Shown: positions 1 to 12,206, numbered from the stretch's first letter. The stretch: DNA of 64,000 bases from Symbiodinium natans (GCA_905221605.1 CAJNDS010000602.1:397001-461000); one strand, 5' to 3'. Numbers and translations: made by a program. Notes: generated by a model from the sequence alone, not told the origin.

Positions 1-295
1 ACCTGCGTATTTCGCCGTGCAAGTTGAACCCGAAATCCGGTGATGAGTTGCAGAGAAGTATCAGGAAGAAGTCAGCAGCTGGCACTTGACTATTGTTGAA
101 CTGCTTCTTGGAGCTACACAGGTTCATGTCCAAGACCTAAGCCCTAAACTCAAAACCCTGAAGGCAGCGCTTGGGTACCGTACTCTAATAGGAGACCAAA
201 AGGGATGCCTCTTTAGAGAACCTCCCCAATATACTTCACAAGGATTTTAGAGCGGGGATGCTCGACCATCCCATCGTGGCCGGCAGAGCCCTGAA
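1..295 (+). other. Unique island with two weak exon-like stretches
   Basis: Before the first array, 48-121 is open between an AG and a CAG/GT, and 251-297 is open between TTTTAG and G/GTTTTGGG. Both are short and have no recognised homology. Chance open stretches are common in this GC-rich sequence, so neither is called as a gene. Confidence 0.2.
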
Positions 296-567
296 CGGTT
301 TTGGGTTTTAGGGTTTAGGGTTTAGGGTTTAGGGTTTAGGGCTTAGGGCTTAGGGCTTAGGGCTTAGGGCTTACGACCTAGGTCTTAGGGCTTAGGGTTT
401 AGGGTTCAGGGCTTCGGGGTTTAGGTTTTAGGGTTTAGGGGAACCGGGGGCTTGCCGTTTCACCTCATGGGGCAAGGTCAAGGGTTTAGGGTTTATGGGT
501 TTAGGGTTTAGGGTTTAGGGTTTAGGGTTTAGGGTTTAGAGTTCAGGGTTCAGGGTTTAGGGTTTAG
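296..567 (+). repeat. TTTAGGG array, degenerate
   Basis: Several runs of TTTAGGG with GCTTAGG and TTCAGGG variants, interrupted around 440-480 by a short unique piece. Confidence 0.9.
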
Positions 568-1200
568 GGTTTCGGGAGTCCTGCGCAGGTTCCACATCGT
601 CCCCGAATCCTGGCAGCAGCTCGTCGCGCTGTCGCCCTTGCTGGGGGAAGCCTGGGTCTGCAACTTAGCCCCAAACCCTGAAGGGTTACATGTAGGGTTT
701 GCAGCGAGGTTTCGGGTTTAGGGTTTAGGGTTTAGGGTTTAGGGTTTAGGGCTTAGGATTTCACCTCTAAACCCCCGAACCCCAAACTCCTAACACTCTG
801 TATTCCCTCAACTCAAGAAACCACATCCCCTCAGGCAAGAGCTGTGCTTGTTGATGTCTCCCTGAAGGCACACCCTACACCCTATATAAACCCTGTCTAC
901 CCTAAACCCGAAGCGCGCGTGAAGCTCTCAAACTCTAACCCTAAACCGAACCCAAAACCACGAACCCCCATTGTGGCCAAAACTATGGGAGGCATGTGCA
1001 CTCAACTAGACCATACGAAGTCCTGGGTTTAGTGGGGTTTAGGGGGAGTCTAGGGGGAGTGTAGGGGGTTTCAGGAAATCAGGCTAAGCTTTGGCCCACA
1101 GGATGCGTCTGCTTCGTGAGCCCGCACCTCCCAGCGCCTTTCCCCCCAGGATCCTGAGACTCCCAAGAAACCCTTGCCCTTGACGGGCTGGCTCCGTAGG

Positions 1201-1260
1201 GAATGAGGGCCCTGGATAGACCCTTTTTGGGATTATATGGGGTACCTCATGCCCTCATTC
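1201..1260. mobile_element. Short hairpin element with 10-bp inverted ends
   Basis: GAATGAGGGC at 1201-1210 is the exact reverse complement of GCCCTCATTC at 1251-1260, enclosing 40 bp. The layout resembles the other short TIR elements in the window, but no second copy was found and no target duplication is obvious. Confidence 0.35.
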
Positions 1261-1345
1261 TCCATTAAGAAGTAGCCTGTTTAAGCCCCCTGAACCCTAA
1301 AGCCTAAAACCCTAAACTGAAGCCAGGTGAAGGAGGGGTTGCAAG

Positions 1346-1410
1346 AGCGTGCCCTGCGTGTCGAGGCTGAGAGCCCTGCATCATTGGCTCCACCATGATA
1401 GTTATCAAGG
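1346..1410 (+). CDS. Candidate internal exon, unknown protein
   Basis: Open from an acceptor-like GCAAG/AGC to CAAGG/GTTTGGGG at the start of an array. It reads SVPCVSRLRALHHWLHHDSY. No homology recognised. The CCCTAAA-type sequence upstream and TTTAGGG-type sequence downstream match the intron-end pattern of the P4H gene. Confidence 0.25.
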
Positions 1411-1483
1411 GTTTGGGGTTTGGGGTTAGGGGTTTAGGGTTTAGGGTTTAGGGTTTAGGGTTTATAAGGTTTATAAGGTTTAG

Positions 1484-1586
1484 ATCAACCCTTGGACGTT
1501 TGGAGAGTTTGCAGTACTGTCGGCCATCAGGGAGGCGCATGTTGTTAGATATCGTTTGCGCTGGAAAGCCTTGCAAGCTTCCAGGG
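1484..1586 (+). CDS. Candidate internal exon, unknown protein
   Basis: A 103-bp open stretch between TTTAG (the last bases of a degenerate telomeric array) and GGG/GTTTAG. It begins INPWTFGEFAVLSAIREAHV. If real, a telomeric repeat unit supplies both splice signals. No homology recognised. Confidence 0.3.
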
Positions 1587-2026
1587 GTTTAGGGTGTAGG
1601 TCTAGGTTTAGGGTTTAGGGTTTCGGGATGGGTTCAGGGTTTCAGGTTTCGGGCTGAACGATGTAGTCCTACATGTAAAAAACTCCGCAATCTGAACCGT
1701 ACGCTTGAAGCCCGAGCCACCTTCAGCCAAAACTCCCAACCCTAAACCCTAAACCCCTGAACCCGAAGCCACTCTAAACCCAATTCCCCAAGCTCCTCCG
1801 AATCTCCCAAAACCCTCAAAACCCTCAAAAGCCCCAAAACCCCCAAACCCCCAAAGCCCCCAAAGCCCCCCAAAAAACCCGACAGCCTCCAAGCCCCCAA
1901 CACCCCCAAGACCTCAAAACCCTAACCTCTCCAAAGTAGGCTACATATGGGGGGTTTAGGATATTAGGGATACCTTCTTGGGGTCCCTATAAGGGGATCC
2001 GCTTTTAAGGGTTCTATTCATCCCAG

Positions 2027-2112
2027 AGCGCGCAGAGGAGTTGCTGACGAGACACGACCCGCCGACCCACGAAGAGCTTGTCGCCGGAGCAGCCGTGGGC
2101 TCATCCTGTGGG
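2027..2112 (+). CDS. Candidate internal exon, unknown protein
   Basis: Open between CCCAG/AG and TGTGGG/GTCTAGGG at the start of a TTTAGGG run. Reads RAEELLTRHDPPTHEELVAG and on. The composition is protein-like; the family is unknown. Confidence 0.3.
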
Positions 2113-2689
2113 GTCTAGGGTTTAGGGTTTAGGGTTTAGGGTTTAGGGTTTAGGGTTTAGGGTTTAGGGTTTAAGCTTCAGGCTTTGGGCTTTATGACTT
2201 GGGAGATTCAGAATGACGCCACATGCAACTTCTCGTTATTCCTGAAGGTCTACGGTTCAGGGTTTATGGTCGAACCATGTCGAACCCATACACCCAAGTA
2301 AGGTTCACCGATCTATGCCCCCCTGCTGATCAGAGCTTGAATCACTTTCCACGCATCCCAATCCCCAAAGCGCCTGCGGGCCCCCAGGCCGGATGACTGG
2401 ATCCCGATTCTACGTCCGAAATCCTAGTCCTGACCCGAAGACCCCAAACCCTTTAGGGTTGAGGGCCAAAGTTTAGGGTTTAGGGTCTAATGTCTAGGGT
2501 TTAGGGTTTAGGGTTGTACAGAATCCTCACACCATTAGACGCCCGAAGAGAACCCTCAAGTCTCAAGCAGCATACCCTAAGGTCGATCTCCCAAAGCCTA
2601 GCACAACAGTTTCAGGGCTTATAGCGTTTCGAAGCACTACGAGCTGTTGTGGGCCCTTTTGGTACCCTAAAGTAAGAAACATTAACCCT

Positions 2690-2998
2690 AAACCCTAAAC
2701 CCTAAACCCGAAACCCGAAACCCGAAATCCTAAATAACCCTAAACCCGAAACCCGAAACCCGAAACCCGAAACCCGAAACCCTAAACCCTAAACCCTAAA
2801 CCCTAAACCCTAAACCCTAAACCCTAAACCCTAAACCCTAAACCCTAAACCCTAAACCCTAAACCCTAAACCAAACCCGAAACCCGAAACCCTAAACCCT
2901 AAACCCTAAACCCTAAACCCTAAACCCTAAACCAAACCCGAAACCCGAAACCCTAAACCTTAAACCCTAAACCCTAAACCCTAAACCCTAAACCCCAA
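2690..2998 (-). repeat. Long CCCTAAA array
   Basis: About 300 bp of nearly continuous CCCTAAA with blocks of CCCGAAA, the longest run in the left part of the window. It ends at a CCCCAAG that could be a splice acceptor for the island at 3000. Confidence 0.9.
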
Positions 2999-2999
2999 G

Positions 3000-3068
3000 C
3001 TTTGGGAAGCCCAGCAGTTCAAGGAAGTCCTGGCCAACACCAACTGGGAGGCCGCGGAGTATCTCCAG
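3000..3068 (+). CDS. Candidate internal exon, unknown protein
   Basis: Exactly 23 codons in phase 0, from CCCCAAG to a GC-type donor (CAG/GCAAGG). Reads LWEAQQFKEVLANTNWEAAE and on. A CCCTAAA array lies directly before it and a TTTAGGG run directly after. GC donors are known in dinoflagellates. No family recognised. Confidence 0.35.
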
Positions 3069-4458
3069 GCAAGGGTTAGGGTTTGGGGTTTAGGGTTTAG
3101 GGTTTAGGGTTGAGGGTTGAGGGGTGAGGGTTGAGGGTTGCGGGTTGAGGGTTTAGGGCTTTGAGTGTCAAACTTCAGGGTTTAGGGCTCAGGCAGAGGG
3201 GAGAGGGCAGAGGGGAGAGGGGAGGACCCCAAAACCAAAACTGTTCATTAAGGTTCAAATATTCCTAGGCGGAGAAGGTTCAAGCCCACCGTTAAGGGTC
3301 CCGCCCGAGGCGCCTCTTTTCCGCGGCAGCCCCAGCTGAAAGCTTCGCCATTCCCGAGGCGCGTGCGCGAGTGTTTAGGGTTCCTGTTTTTTGTTTTGGG
3401 CGCGCATGTGGGTTTCTATAGGGTTTCCTAAACCCTAGACCCGAAACCCTAAACCCTAAACCCTAGGGCTTTAGTAGGCTTTGGTAGGCCTTTCTTGCTG
3501 GTTTTGTGCGTTCCCTGAGGGCTAAATAGGGGATACTTGTTGTTTCGACTTCAGGGGCTTCTTAAACCCTAACCCTAAACCCTAAACCCTAAACCCTAAA
3601 CCCGAAACCCTTCTCAGTCAAAGCTTGGCGACGGAGATTTGGTGCTTCTCGGAGAGCTTCCCCCCTTTTGCAGCCCTCCATGTGGTCGGTTCTCTACATC
3701 GGGGTCCTTCTTGCGATACCCTGGGGGGCCCTAGATGGAGCCCTATTGCAGCAGGCACCCCTAAAAAGCAGGACCCTAGTAAGAGAGCACTTGCCACACC
3801 AGTCGTCTGAACAGCACTCCACAAAGTCTTGCTGACGCAGACAGGCCTGACGCTTCGGGAAGACCTTCGCTGCTGCCAGCTGGCTGTTGCCATCCGGTAC
3901 GGGCCTAAACTCCTGCACCCCCAAAATCCGAAGCAGCATCGGATCCTGCCTACGCCCCGAACCTAAGCCCAATATACCCCCGTATCTTTAGCTTTTTGAG
4001 CTCACCGCAAGCCCTAAACCCCAAACCAAACCTGAGTTTTATTACCCTGCTCTGCAGGGCTTCAGGCGTAGAGAGGGTTTGCTGCCAGCTTTGGGTGCTG
4101 ACCAGTTCGGAGGCGACGTTGCGAAAGTCGATCACCGCTTGAGTTGAAGTGCAAGCTTCTTGGCTTCCTGTTGAATGTCTAGGTACTCCGAACTCTCTCA
4201 ACCCAAACACTTAAACCCTGGATACTCTAAACCTCACGGCCATAAACCCAAACAGTCAAACCCTAATCCCTAACCCTAGATACTCTAAACGGGTTTATAG
4301 GGTTGATAGGGTTTATATAGGGTTTGTAGGGATGACAGGGTTTACGGTGTGTAGGGTTTGGGGTTTATAAGTTTCCCGGCGCAAGGGCCCTGCCAACGAG
4401 ATACAAGTCCCCAAGCCCGCAAGGACTGCATAGCGATCAGCATCCCTAGACACGCTAA

Positions 4459-4830
4459 AACACTAGAACCCTAAACCCTAAACCCTAACCCTAAACCCTA
4501 AACCCTAAACCCTAAACCCTAAACCCTAAACCCTAAACCCCCAAACCCCAGAGACCCTAAACCTCAAGCCTCAAACCTTGCATTTTTCGGCCTGCAAAAG
4601 GCGCCCCCTTCTGCTCTGACGGCGCGCGTGCACCCCTGAGAATTCGCTTGTACATAGTCATCATGAGCAGTGCCTACGACAAGGGGGGCGACTGGCCAAA
4701 CCCGAACACCCCAACCCACCTGAACCCCTGAACCCTGAACCCTAAACCCTAAACCCTAAACCCTAAACCCTAAACCCTAAACCCTAAACCCTAAACCCTA
4801 AACCCTAAACCCTAAACCCTAAACCTACCA
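4459..4830 (-). repeat. Two CCCTAAA arrays with a unique insert
   Basis: Runs at about 4459-4555 and 4733-4828. The unique 4590-4690 between them shows no clear gene. The second run ends in ACCTACCAG, an acceptor-like sequence. Confidence 0.9.
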
Positions 4831-4831
4831 G

Positions 4832-4963
4832 GCAAACGAAACAAAAGAGGCTCCACCCTTGCAGGCCCTTTTTTGCCTGAGGTTGGCTGATCAACAGAAA
4901 GAAAGCACCTCGGGGAAGCAAAGGGGTCTCATGCCGGAGAAGAGAAAAGTGGCGGGGGTCTGG
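4832..4963 (+). CDS. Candidate internal exon, unknown protein
   Basis: 44 open codons in phase 0 from CTACCAG to TGG/GTTGAGG, with CCCTAAA before and TTTAGGG-like sequence after. It contains ALFCLRLADQQKESTSGKQ and a lysine-rich tail. It is the longest exon-like island of the left part. No homology recognised. Confidence 0.35.
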
Positions 4964-5255
4964 GTTGAGGTTTAGGGCTTCTGGGCTTCAGGGCTTCAGG
5001 GCTTCAGGGCTTTAGGGCTTTAGGGTTTTAGCGTTTTAGCGTTTTAGGCTTTAAGGGTTTTAGGGTGTTAGGGCGTTGGGGTTTAGGGGTTTTTGGGTTT
5101 TTGGGTATTGGGGGTTTTAAAGTGCGGAGGTCTTTGCTAGCATGAGTCAGGGTTAGGTTTTTGAGGTTTTGGAGCTTTTGGGTTGAGGGCTTTTGGGCTT
5201 TAGGGTTCTCGAAACCCTAAACCCTAAACCCTAAACCCTAAACCCTAAACCCTAA
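4964..5255. repeat. Degenerate TTTAGGG run followed by CCCTAAA run
   Basis: 4964-5210 is a strongly diverged TTTAGGG array (GCTTCAGGG, GTTTTAGC). It meets about six perfect CCCTAAA units at 5215-5252, giving an inverted-repeat arrangement. Confidence 0.8.
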
Positions 5256-5606
5256 GGGTTTCGGGCCACGCTTAATGCCTCCCAGCCTCGCAACCAGTTT
5301 TGCTTCCACCCAATCAGGTGTCCTAGAGGGTATAGACCTACACTCTATAGTAGGGCTTGGGGTAGTATAGTATGTTGCCAGTATTCTCCTCCGCAGCTAT
5401 GTCATTCTCAAGTGTCTAGGAGCGGAGCGGAATGCCGAAGCTAAATCCTGCAAACCCTCAACCCGGTCTATCGGACCCGAATGCATCCAGCCCTTTCACG
5501 TTGCAACAACAGCTCCTCAAGTCCAAAAAACTTTTGGCCCTAAATTCAAAGCGCAGACACTACAAGCCCGATACTCCAAAATCCAGATAGCACTGATGCC
5601 CATGAG

Positions 5607-5700
5607 TTGGGATGTTCCCCCTTCTACTAGCAGCCCTTAAAAAGGGATTCTCACCCTTCCCAGCCCATGAGCTAGCCCCTTGGGACTTTGTATATTCTCT
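5607..5700. mobile_element. Partial copy of the GGGATGT-ended inverted-repeat family
   Basis: TTGGGATGTTCCCCC followed by CTACTAGCAGCCCTTAA and AGGGATT matches the left half of the element at 49775-49878 with few changes. The right end is diverged: only GAGCTAGCCCCTTGGGA remains. Confidence 0.45.
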
Positions 5701-5770
5701 GGGTCTAAGAGGATCATACTCCACAAACCCCCAAAACCCCTAACCCCTAAACCCTAGACCCTGAACCCTA

Positions 5771-8700
5771 GGATATTTGTTCAGAGGGCTTTAAGGGCCA
5801 TCCTAGTTACACAAGTCACCTGCTTCTGAAGCTCTGGATGGCGCAGCATGCCGCCTCAAAACACGCTCAAGAAGCCCCCGCCTTGGACCAAAGGGGGAAA
5901 AAAGGCAGCACGCTGTGGCGAAGCATAGGCGTGATGCTTGCGGCGCCAGATTCGGCATTTGGGGGGGGGGGGGGGGGGTCATTTTTTTTGGAGTGCCTTG
6001 TACTACTGTATGGTCTTGATAGTAGACTCAAAGACTGTTTAGGGAGGACCTTTGGGACGATGAAAGCATCTGGGGCTCATGACTTCGCACGATGGGCGCG
6101 CGAAGCTCATATTCGTTCCACGGAGTGCCGGTTGAAGCCGCGACCTCTTGCGAAAGAAGGCCGATGGATCATGGACCATGAGGGACTGCGAGTATAGGCA
6201 CAGCCGGCCTTCGTCGGCGCTGCGGGTGGCCGGCCAGCAATCGCTGAGTTGGCTTCTGGCAGACGGACAACCTGCCACTGTCACCCTTCGTGCACTCAGC
6301 GTATTCCCTTATGCGTCGCTCAGTCGAAGGTTGCAGGAAGGATCCTGCCTCCAAATGTGCGCTGTGCAGCGCCTGCTCCCGAGGGCAGTTCCGTAAATGG
6401 GCAACACGGAATGTTTCCAAGACGTGGAGTGAGATTTCCACGTGAACACGGCGCACCGTCCTGCCGCGCAGGAACTACAGAGGCCAATAATCGCCAGTCC
6501 GTTGCCAGTCGGGTGTTCCGGCGGGGCTGTGCCGCCCTTACGAAATATACAAGATTCCCCAGAGACTCCAAAACTCCTTAATGAAGGAAAACACCTTAAA
6601 TTATAATAAGAACCTTAATATGACTTAGGGTATAATTTCCTTAATTATTAAGGGGTTTTGGAGTCTCTGGGTCCATTCGACTCCTGATTCAACGGTTCCG
6701 CGCTGCCGCGTTGAGTTCCGTGCGAGCATGCGTCCGCCGAGTACTGCAAAAACGCGCGCACCCGGAAACCGCACAACTGCCCGAATGCCCAGTTGGGTAG
6801 CTTTGGGGGGCACATGCAACTGGAACGACTTGGCGCGAGCCACTCCATGGTCTCTGTCGGAGTCAGCGCCAGATAGGTTTTGCCATATTCGCCTTGGCCT
6901 TCGTGGGCGCGGCTCCGGGCGAGCAAACGATTCCGTATTTCGGCGACGCCTCGGCTCCCCGCAACTCATGAAGCGTGACCTCATGCAAGATGCGCATCCT
7001 CCCTGGGCACGCTTTTTGCGGCCAACCAGAATAAACATGCCATCAGCGCATGCATCGATCCCGTGCTGGTCGCAGATGCTGTTGTCATCTGTCCTCGCTT
7101 ACCCTGCCCACATGTGGGCAGCATGGCAATCCATCGCCGAGACTGCGAAAATTGGGTGGTATTTTGACCTAGTCTTGTGGCATGGTGACTTTCCAGCTGG
7201 GGCTTCTTTGTTTGCTGCAACGTTCATTGAGGCTAGGCCGACCCACGCGGTCTTCGCAACAGCGCGAAAATCGCGCCCGACATCATATGAATCGCCGCAG
7301 ACCAGCTTCTGCATCCATCCGCAAGCAGCAAAGTGGAACTACAATTAACGGCCTTCCAAAAGCCCCTCAACCTCCGGAGTCAAAAATGCCAGCGCAAGCT
7401 TCGGGAGGCAAGAAAAACTTTCGTTCAGGCATGGAGGCTCTCTAACCACATGGATGCATGGGATGAAGCAACAACTGCCATTGCTTGCTTTTGGGTTGGG
7501 ATTGCCGAGCAGCATTTGTCAGAGTGAAGCGTGATGATTGCTGCGCGCATTTGCGTGCCATCAAATTGCGTGTCCCTGAGCTGCCGAGCTCAAGTGGACG
7601 TGGGCCAGTTTTCGGGTGCGGTTCTTCCTGGAGACGTGTCTGAAGGACAACCGTCTAACATATCGTCCTGCGCACTCGAACTCTACGCGCCGCGAGAAGG
7701 GCACGCCCGCATAACGATGTCATATATGCATACATGTGCCATGAATTGCCGTGCGGTCGTAAGTGACCCTCCGTAGCCTGACGTAGGCTTGCAATGAGAT
7801 GAAGCGTTGCAACGCGAGCGCCGCTGCCGTTGCTGTTCGGCCGGCTTGCAGGGCCAAGTCCTGGCAAGGCACTTTGACGGAGGCGTTGGGCCATTCAACC
7901 TCTCGTTCACGTGGGTGGATGATACCATGGAGGTGCCATCACGCTTGCAGCAGAACCCGCCCGTCACCATTTTCTGCCGGGGAAGGCCTCCGCCATTGGA
8001 CCCAACGCTGCCTCTTCCAGAAATCGTTCTTGGTCGTCGGTTGCATGGTGCCAAGCAGAAACGCCATTAGTTCCCTCGCTCGGTCTGCGCGTGTTCTGGT
8101 TGCTCATCGGACTTGCGCCGCCGCGCCAATTTTTTGTCCCAATACACAACCGGTACGCGGGAGATTCCCCGACACCCAGGTTCGTGCTTTTCGCGAAGGT
8201 GGATAAAGCTGGAAAGACAGCCGCGTAGCCCGGATGACCAGAATGTTTACATTTACATCGTTTCGCAGCTCTAGATTTCATGACGCCACACGAGGATTTC
8301 AGCCTGTCATATTGCATTTTCGCAGGATTTCGCGGGCGTGTGAATGTTTGTTCCTCGCAGCGACCGATGTCCCGGTCAGCTGCCCTTGACGGTACGTGCA
8401 GCTCTGCCGGCTGGGCGCGTGAGTCGGCATGTGAGAGCGACAGATCCGGCGCGCAGCGTTCGCACGGCAACCCGCTACTCTCACCCGCAGCATGTGCGGC
8501 TCTCCTTGGGTCGCTGTGAGCTTGGAGATTTGCGCTACCACACCCGCGTGCGTTCCCGTTATCCAATTCGATTATGCATATCCGCATGGGGTTCCTGGAG
8601 CCGTGTCTTAGGCCCGCGTCGCTTGGCAAGGTGTGGGCATCAGCATCGATGCTGGTGCAAAAGGGATTAAATGCGAACATGACAAAGTTTTTGGCACTGG

Positions 8701-10960
8701 CAGGGCCCCAGTATTGTCACGTTTGCTTCGCTTCTCGTTCATGCGGTCATGCCATGTGGCCCAGCAACATGAACCATGGATTTGATCCCACGACGTTCTG
8801 ACGATTGAACAGAGGGGTCACTTACGAACAACCTTTCGCCGCAGAGGCTTATGTTGAAAATCATCACCTCGCCATGTTGCTTCGCATGCCAGCCGTGGGC
8901 CATGTTCCCATTGTCGTCCCAACTGGCCCAATGCGGGCGACCCAAACGACTCATGCTCTTCGCCACGAGGATCAGCATTGGCACGAAGACATTGGGACGG
9001 GCCGTACCCAAAGCGCCTCGATGATTTGCGGGAATTCGAGGCATGATCCCCAAGGTGGTCAACAACGACGACGTCGACGAATACAATGACGACAAATGAC
9101 GACGACAACAACGACGACGATGACGGTCTGGAACACTGACTGAACACTCCCGTGTTGGTCACGGTGAAACTTTTAAATTCCAACCCATGACGTCATATGC
9201 GCCGTTGCCTCGCCGCAGGCAACTTGTAGCACACTCAGCACGAACACGGCGATGATCCAAGCCAATCAAAAGGGCCCAATCAACGACATCTTTTCGCACA
9301 CGACATCCGTCATTCTCCGTCCATGACCATTGATGTGTGGCATGATGTGCGAGTGGGACGGCCACCGGCTTGCACATGGCCAGGGCCAGCATTGAAGTCC
9401 CACCTAGGATGGCAATAGCGTCATCAGCCTTCACCAGCACAACGTTTCAGACACCTCGGCCATTGCATTTTCATGCCATCCAGATCCCAACCAGGAGAAC
9501 ACCACAAAAGCGCATGTTCGGCTCCGAGGACGTAGCATGCATATACAGGCGAACAAGCATGCAAAACAACGTTGCGTGTTTTTTGCTGCATTGTGCTGGA
9601 CGCTGACAGGAAACAATATCTCCGCGGTTCCACTTTTCAGTGCAATGCCAGGTACTACTCCGCATTGCACTAACCGTTCTTCGCTCAGCCAGTGCGTGGA
9701 TCCGAGCACTAACGAACCCTCCTCCTCAGACTGGTTGTCCCGCGCCACAATTCGGGTCCCCCTAGGGCGACCTCGGGCAGGGGCAGCATGCTGGACCAGC
9801 CGAAGCTCCACATGCCGCTGGATCACCAAATCCCGCCACAAGGCTGTGGACGGCTGAGGGCTCGAGTTTCAGCTTCGCCTCGCCGACAAAAAAATCGGCG
9901 GTGTTTGGGGATCAGGCCAAAGTGACACACGGATGGTCCGGGCGACCACACGGACGGACAGGTCCCCCCACAGCTGGAAAAAAAAAATCGCCGCCGCTTC
10001 TACGGCGTGACTCACTTCCGCCATGTTACGCTGCAGTTATTTTTGTGGAGCTGCGCCGCGCCTGCACACACCTGACGCTGCGTCCGGCATGTGGTACCCT
10101 CGCTGCGACAGTGTGCTTGACACCCCACTCCTAGGCATGCGGGCATGTGCTCAGCTGGGGGCGACAGGACTGCATGTCAACATTCTGCCCGAAACTTCGT
10201 TGTTGCATTGACCAACAGGGCTGGTTTGCAACCAGAAGCTGAAGAGTCACCAAAGGGTCTTGACGAAGTGCGCTTGGCCTTCCGCCGGCCCGCCGACTTA
10301 CTGCGGACCACTTAAAACAAAAGACTTTCCTTCTTTGCCTCACGCATGGCCTTGTTGTGCGCGAACACATCATTCCATCTTCAAAGGCCATTCAAAAAAA
10401 AAACAACTGTTAGCGTTGGGCTGGTTGTGCAACCATCGGCATTGCAAGTAATTGGACTGAACAGTTGTGTATTCTTCATCGACATTTTGAAGGGCTACCA
10501 GTATTTTTGTTTGCCACGCGTCGTGCGGGTTCCCGCTTATGAGAACGATGTGCTGGTCGTCCCAACGTCGACGGGACGGAGAGTTGCAAAAAAAAAAAGA
10601 GTTGCCCTTTTCTTTGTGCCTCGATCAGCGACGATCTTCCCACTCCTCAGATGCTCATGTTCCCGAGCCGATTTGACCATCAAAAAAAGAGAAACGCCGA
10701 CATCGCGGCCTCCCCAGCTCGGGTTGTTCGGCCGTGGGCTATTTCACTGGGACCGCGAAGTGGATGCAGCAAAAGAGGCGTGCGAAAAAAGAACACCAGA
10801 TGCACGTTCACGCGCGCCTCGGGCTGAGCGCTGCCACGACTGCCTTTTGGAATTCGCCAAGTGCGCACTCGCCAGGCCGCGCTTTTGGGCCAGCTCCCTG
10901 ACCTGGGTGACACACAGCTCGCATGGCTGCTATTGTCCTGCCATTTGGAATGGGGTCGGT
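5771..10960. other. Array-free island with no convincing gene
   Basis: No TTTAGGG arrays. Open frames of 60-240 codons overlap on both strands, which suggests high GC rather than coding. Given the R2-like remnants just downstream on the plus strand, the region may be older retroelement sequence, but no reverse transcriptase motif could be secured. A poly-G tract lies at about 5959-5977. Confidence 0.5.
6558..6671. mobile_element. MITE-like element with 25-bp inverted ends
   Basis: The left end CCCAGAGACTCCAAAAC and following bases are matched in inverted orientation at 6647-6671 with one mismatch over about 25 bp. The interior is AT-rich (CTTAAATTATAATAAG), unlike the GC-rich surroundings. 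No transposase is present, so it would be non-autonomous. Confidence 0.65.
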
Positions 10961-11110
10961 GTTTACCGATGCTTCGTTTCGGATGTCGGATGGCCTGGAG
11001 GCCTTGACGGCAACCTCACGCGTCTTCTTGCACCAGCTCGCCGCGGCCAGGGCACGCGAGGCACCCGCCCGTTTGAGGCCTGCCGCACGCCGGGCCAGTA
11101 TCCACAGATG
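10960..11110 (+). pseudogene. R2-like retroelement ORF, C-terminal fragment (first piece)
   Basis: One plus frame reads LHQLAAARAREAPARLRPAA followed by RRASIHRW. It resembles the conserved C-terminal block (LxxLAxARAxxAPxxLRxxA...WxxRW) of R2-type non-LTR retroelement ORFs that are abundant in dinoflagellate genomes. No intact ORF surrounds it. Confidence 0.45.
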
Positions 11111-11111
11111 G

Positions 11112-11418
11112 ACCTGCCGTGCATGCGGTGACCACCTTGCAGCTTGCCCACGCTCAGGCGTGTTAAAGGCCCCCTTGAGCGAGCTGCGGCGCGCGTCTGC
11201 CGGTTGCAACCCATGTTTTGCTGCGAGACCTCAATGTTGCCCCTGCCCGGCAGGACGAAAGGCACATTGAGGTCATTGCCAACAGCCTGCCTTCGTGGGG
11301 TGGCATCCAACTCGCCGTCGATACAACCCTCGTCTCGCCCCTGACTGCTGCTGGGATGCCACGCCGTGACAGAGCAATCACTGCTAGGGCTTTGCGGGTC
11401 GCCGAAAGCGCCAAGTAA
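11112..11418 (+). pseudogene. R2-like retroelement ORF fragment with Cys/His motif (second piece)
   Basis: Across frame changes the plus strand reads CRACGDHLAACPRSGVLK, then LRDLNVAPARQDERHIEVIA, then LAVDTTLVSPL. This is the order of the zinc motif, RDxN block and EVxAN-LP...LAVDTTLVSxL block in R2-type elements. Frameshifts show it is dead. Confidence 0.6.
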
Positions 11419-11474
11419 ATCGCACATGGCAACCGATGTTGCCTGGTTGTCCTCGGCATTGAGGTTGAGGGTCG

Positions 11475-12106
11475 GTGATCCCCGCAGGCCGCGAGTTCGT
11501 CAGACTGCTCGCCCTGCAGTCTGGGCCCCATGCAGCACGCGTCTTCGTTGCCCGCCCGACTTCGCCAGAGCTCTCACTGGACTCGCCTGTGTTCCGTGCG
11601 CTGCTGCTTCGGAGGCTCCGAATGCCACTTCCGCTAGTTGCTGCCCGGTGCCGATGCAATGCCGACGACCGTCGGATTGAAGTCATCGCCAACAGACTGC
11701 CACTGAACGGGGCACAGGTCGCCGTTGACACCACCCTCGTCTCGGCGCTCACCTCGCGGGCCGAGCCGGGCCGGACGGTAGGTGCAGCACTGCTCGTTGC
11801 TGCGGTCCCGCTACTGCCACCTCACCGTGCTCGCCATCGAAGTTGGGGCCGGTGGGGGGCCGAAGCTGCTTCATTGGTGAGACAGCTCGCGCGATGCCGA
11901 GTCCGCGCAGCCCCGCCTGCCTCCCGGGCCGCATGCACCTCCGCTTTTGCGCTTCGCTAGTCGGCCCTCCTCGCCTTCGCTGCGGCAAGAGCCTTCGCTG
12001 CCAGTTTGCTCTCCATGCACATTCCCGGCACCGCCAATGTCGACGGAGAGGCCCCTCAGCGACTTCCTTTGCTGCAGCCTGCAGCGGTCGCCCCGCTGTA
12101 GACTGA
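11475..12106 (+). pseudogene. R2-like retroelement ORF fragment (third piece)
   Basis: Reads GPHAARVFVARPTSPELSLD then LLLRRLRMPLPL, which normally precedes the zinc motif. It then jumps to RRIEVIANRLPLNGAQVAVD and continues to GRWGAEAASLVRQLA; frameshifted sequence to about 12100 contains AFAAARAFAASLL. The zinc/RDxN segment present in the previous fragment is missing, so this is an internally deleted copy. Confidence 0.65.
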
Positions 12107-12206
12107 GCGCCCACAAGTGGGCCGGCACTGGGACCACGAGGACCGCTGAAAAAGGTGCGAGGAAAAATATTTTACTTCGAAAATCCCCACCTCAGGGATT
12201 TGAATT

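Noticed and set aside
1-5770. Chromosome end because of telomeric repeats
   Set aside because: Arrays are degenerate, occur in both orientations and continue to the other end of the window with unique DNA between them; they are interstitial.
7807-8070. WVDD motif as a reverse transcriptase active site
   Set aside because: The surrounding residues do not fit other RT motifs and the frame is short.
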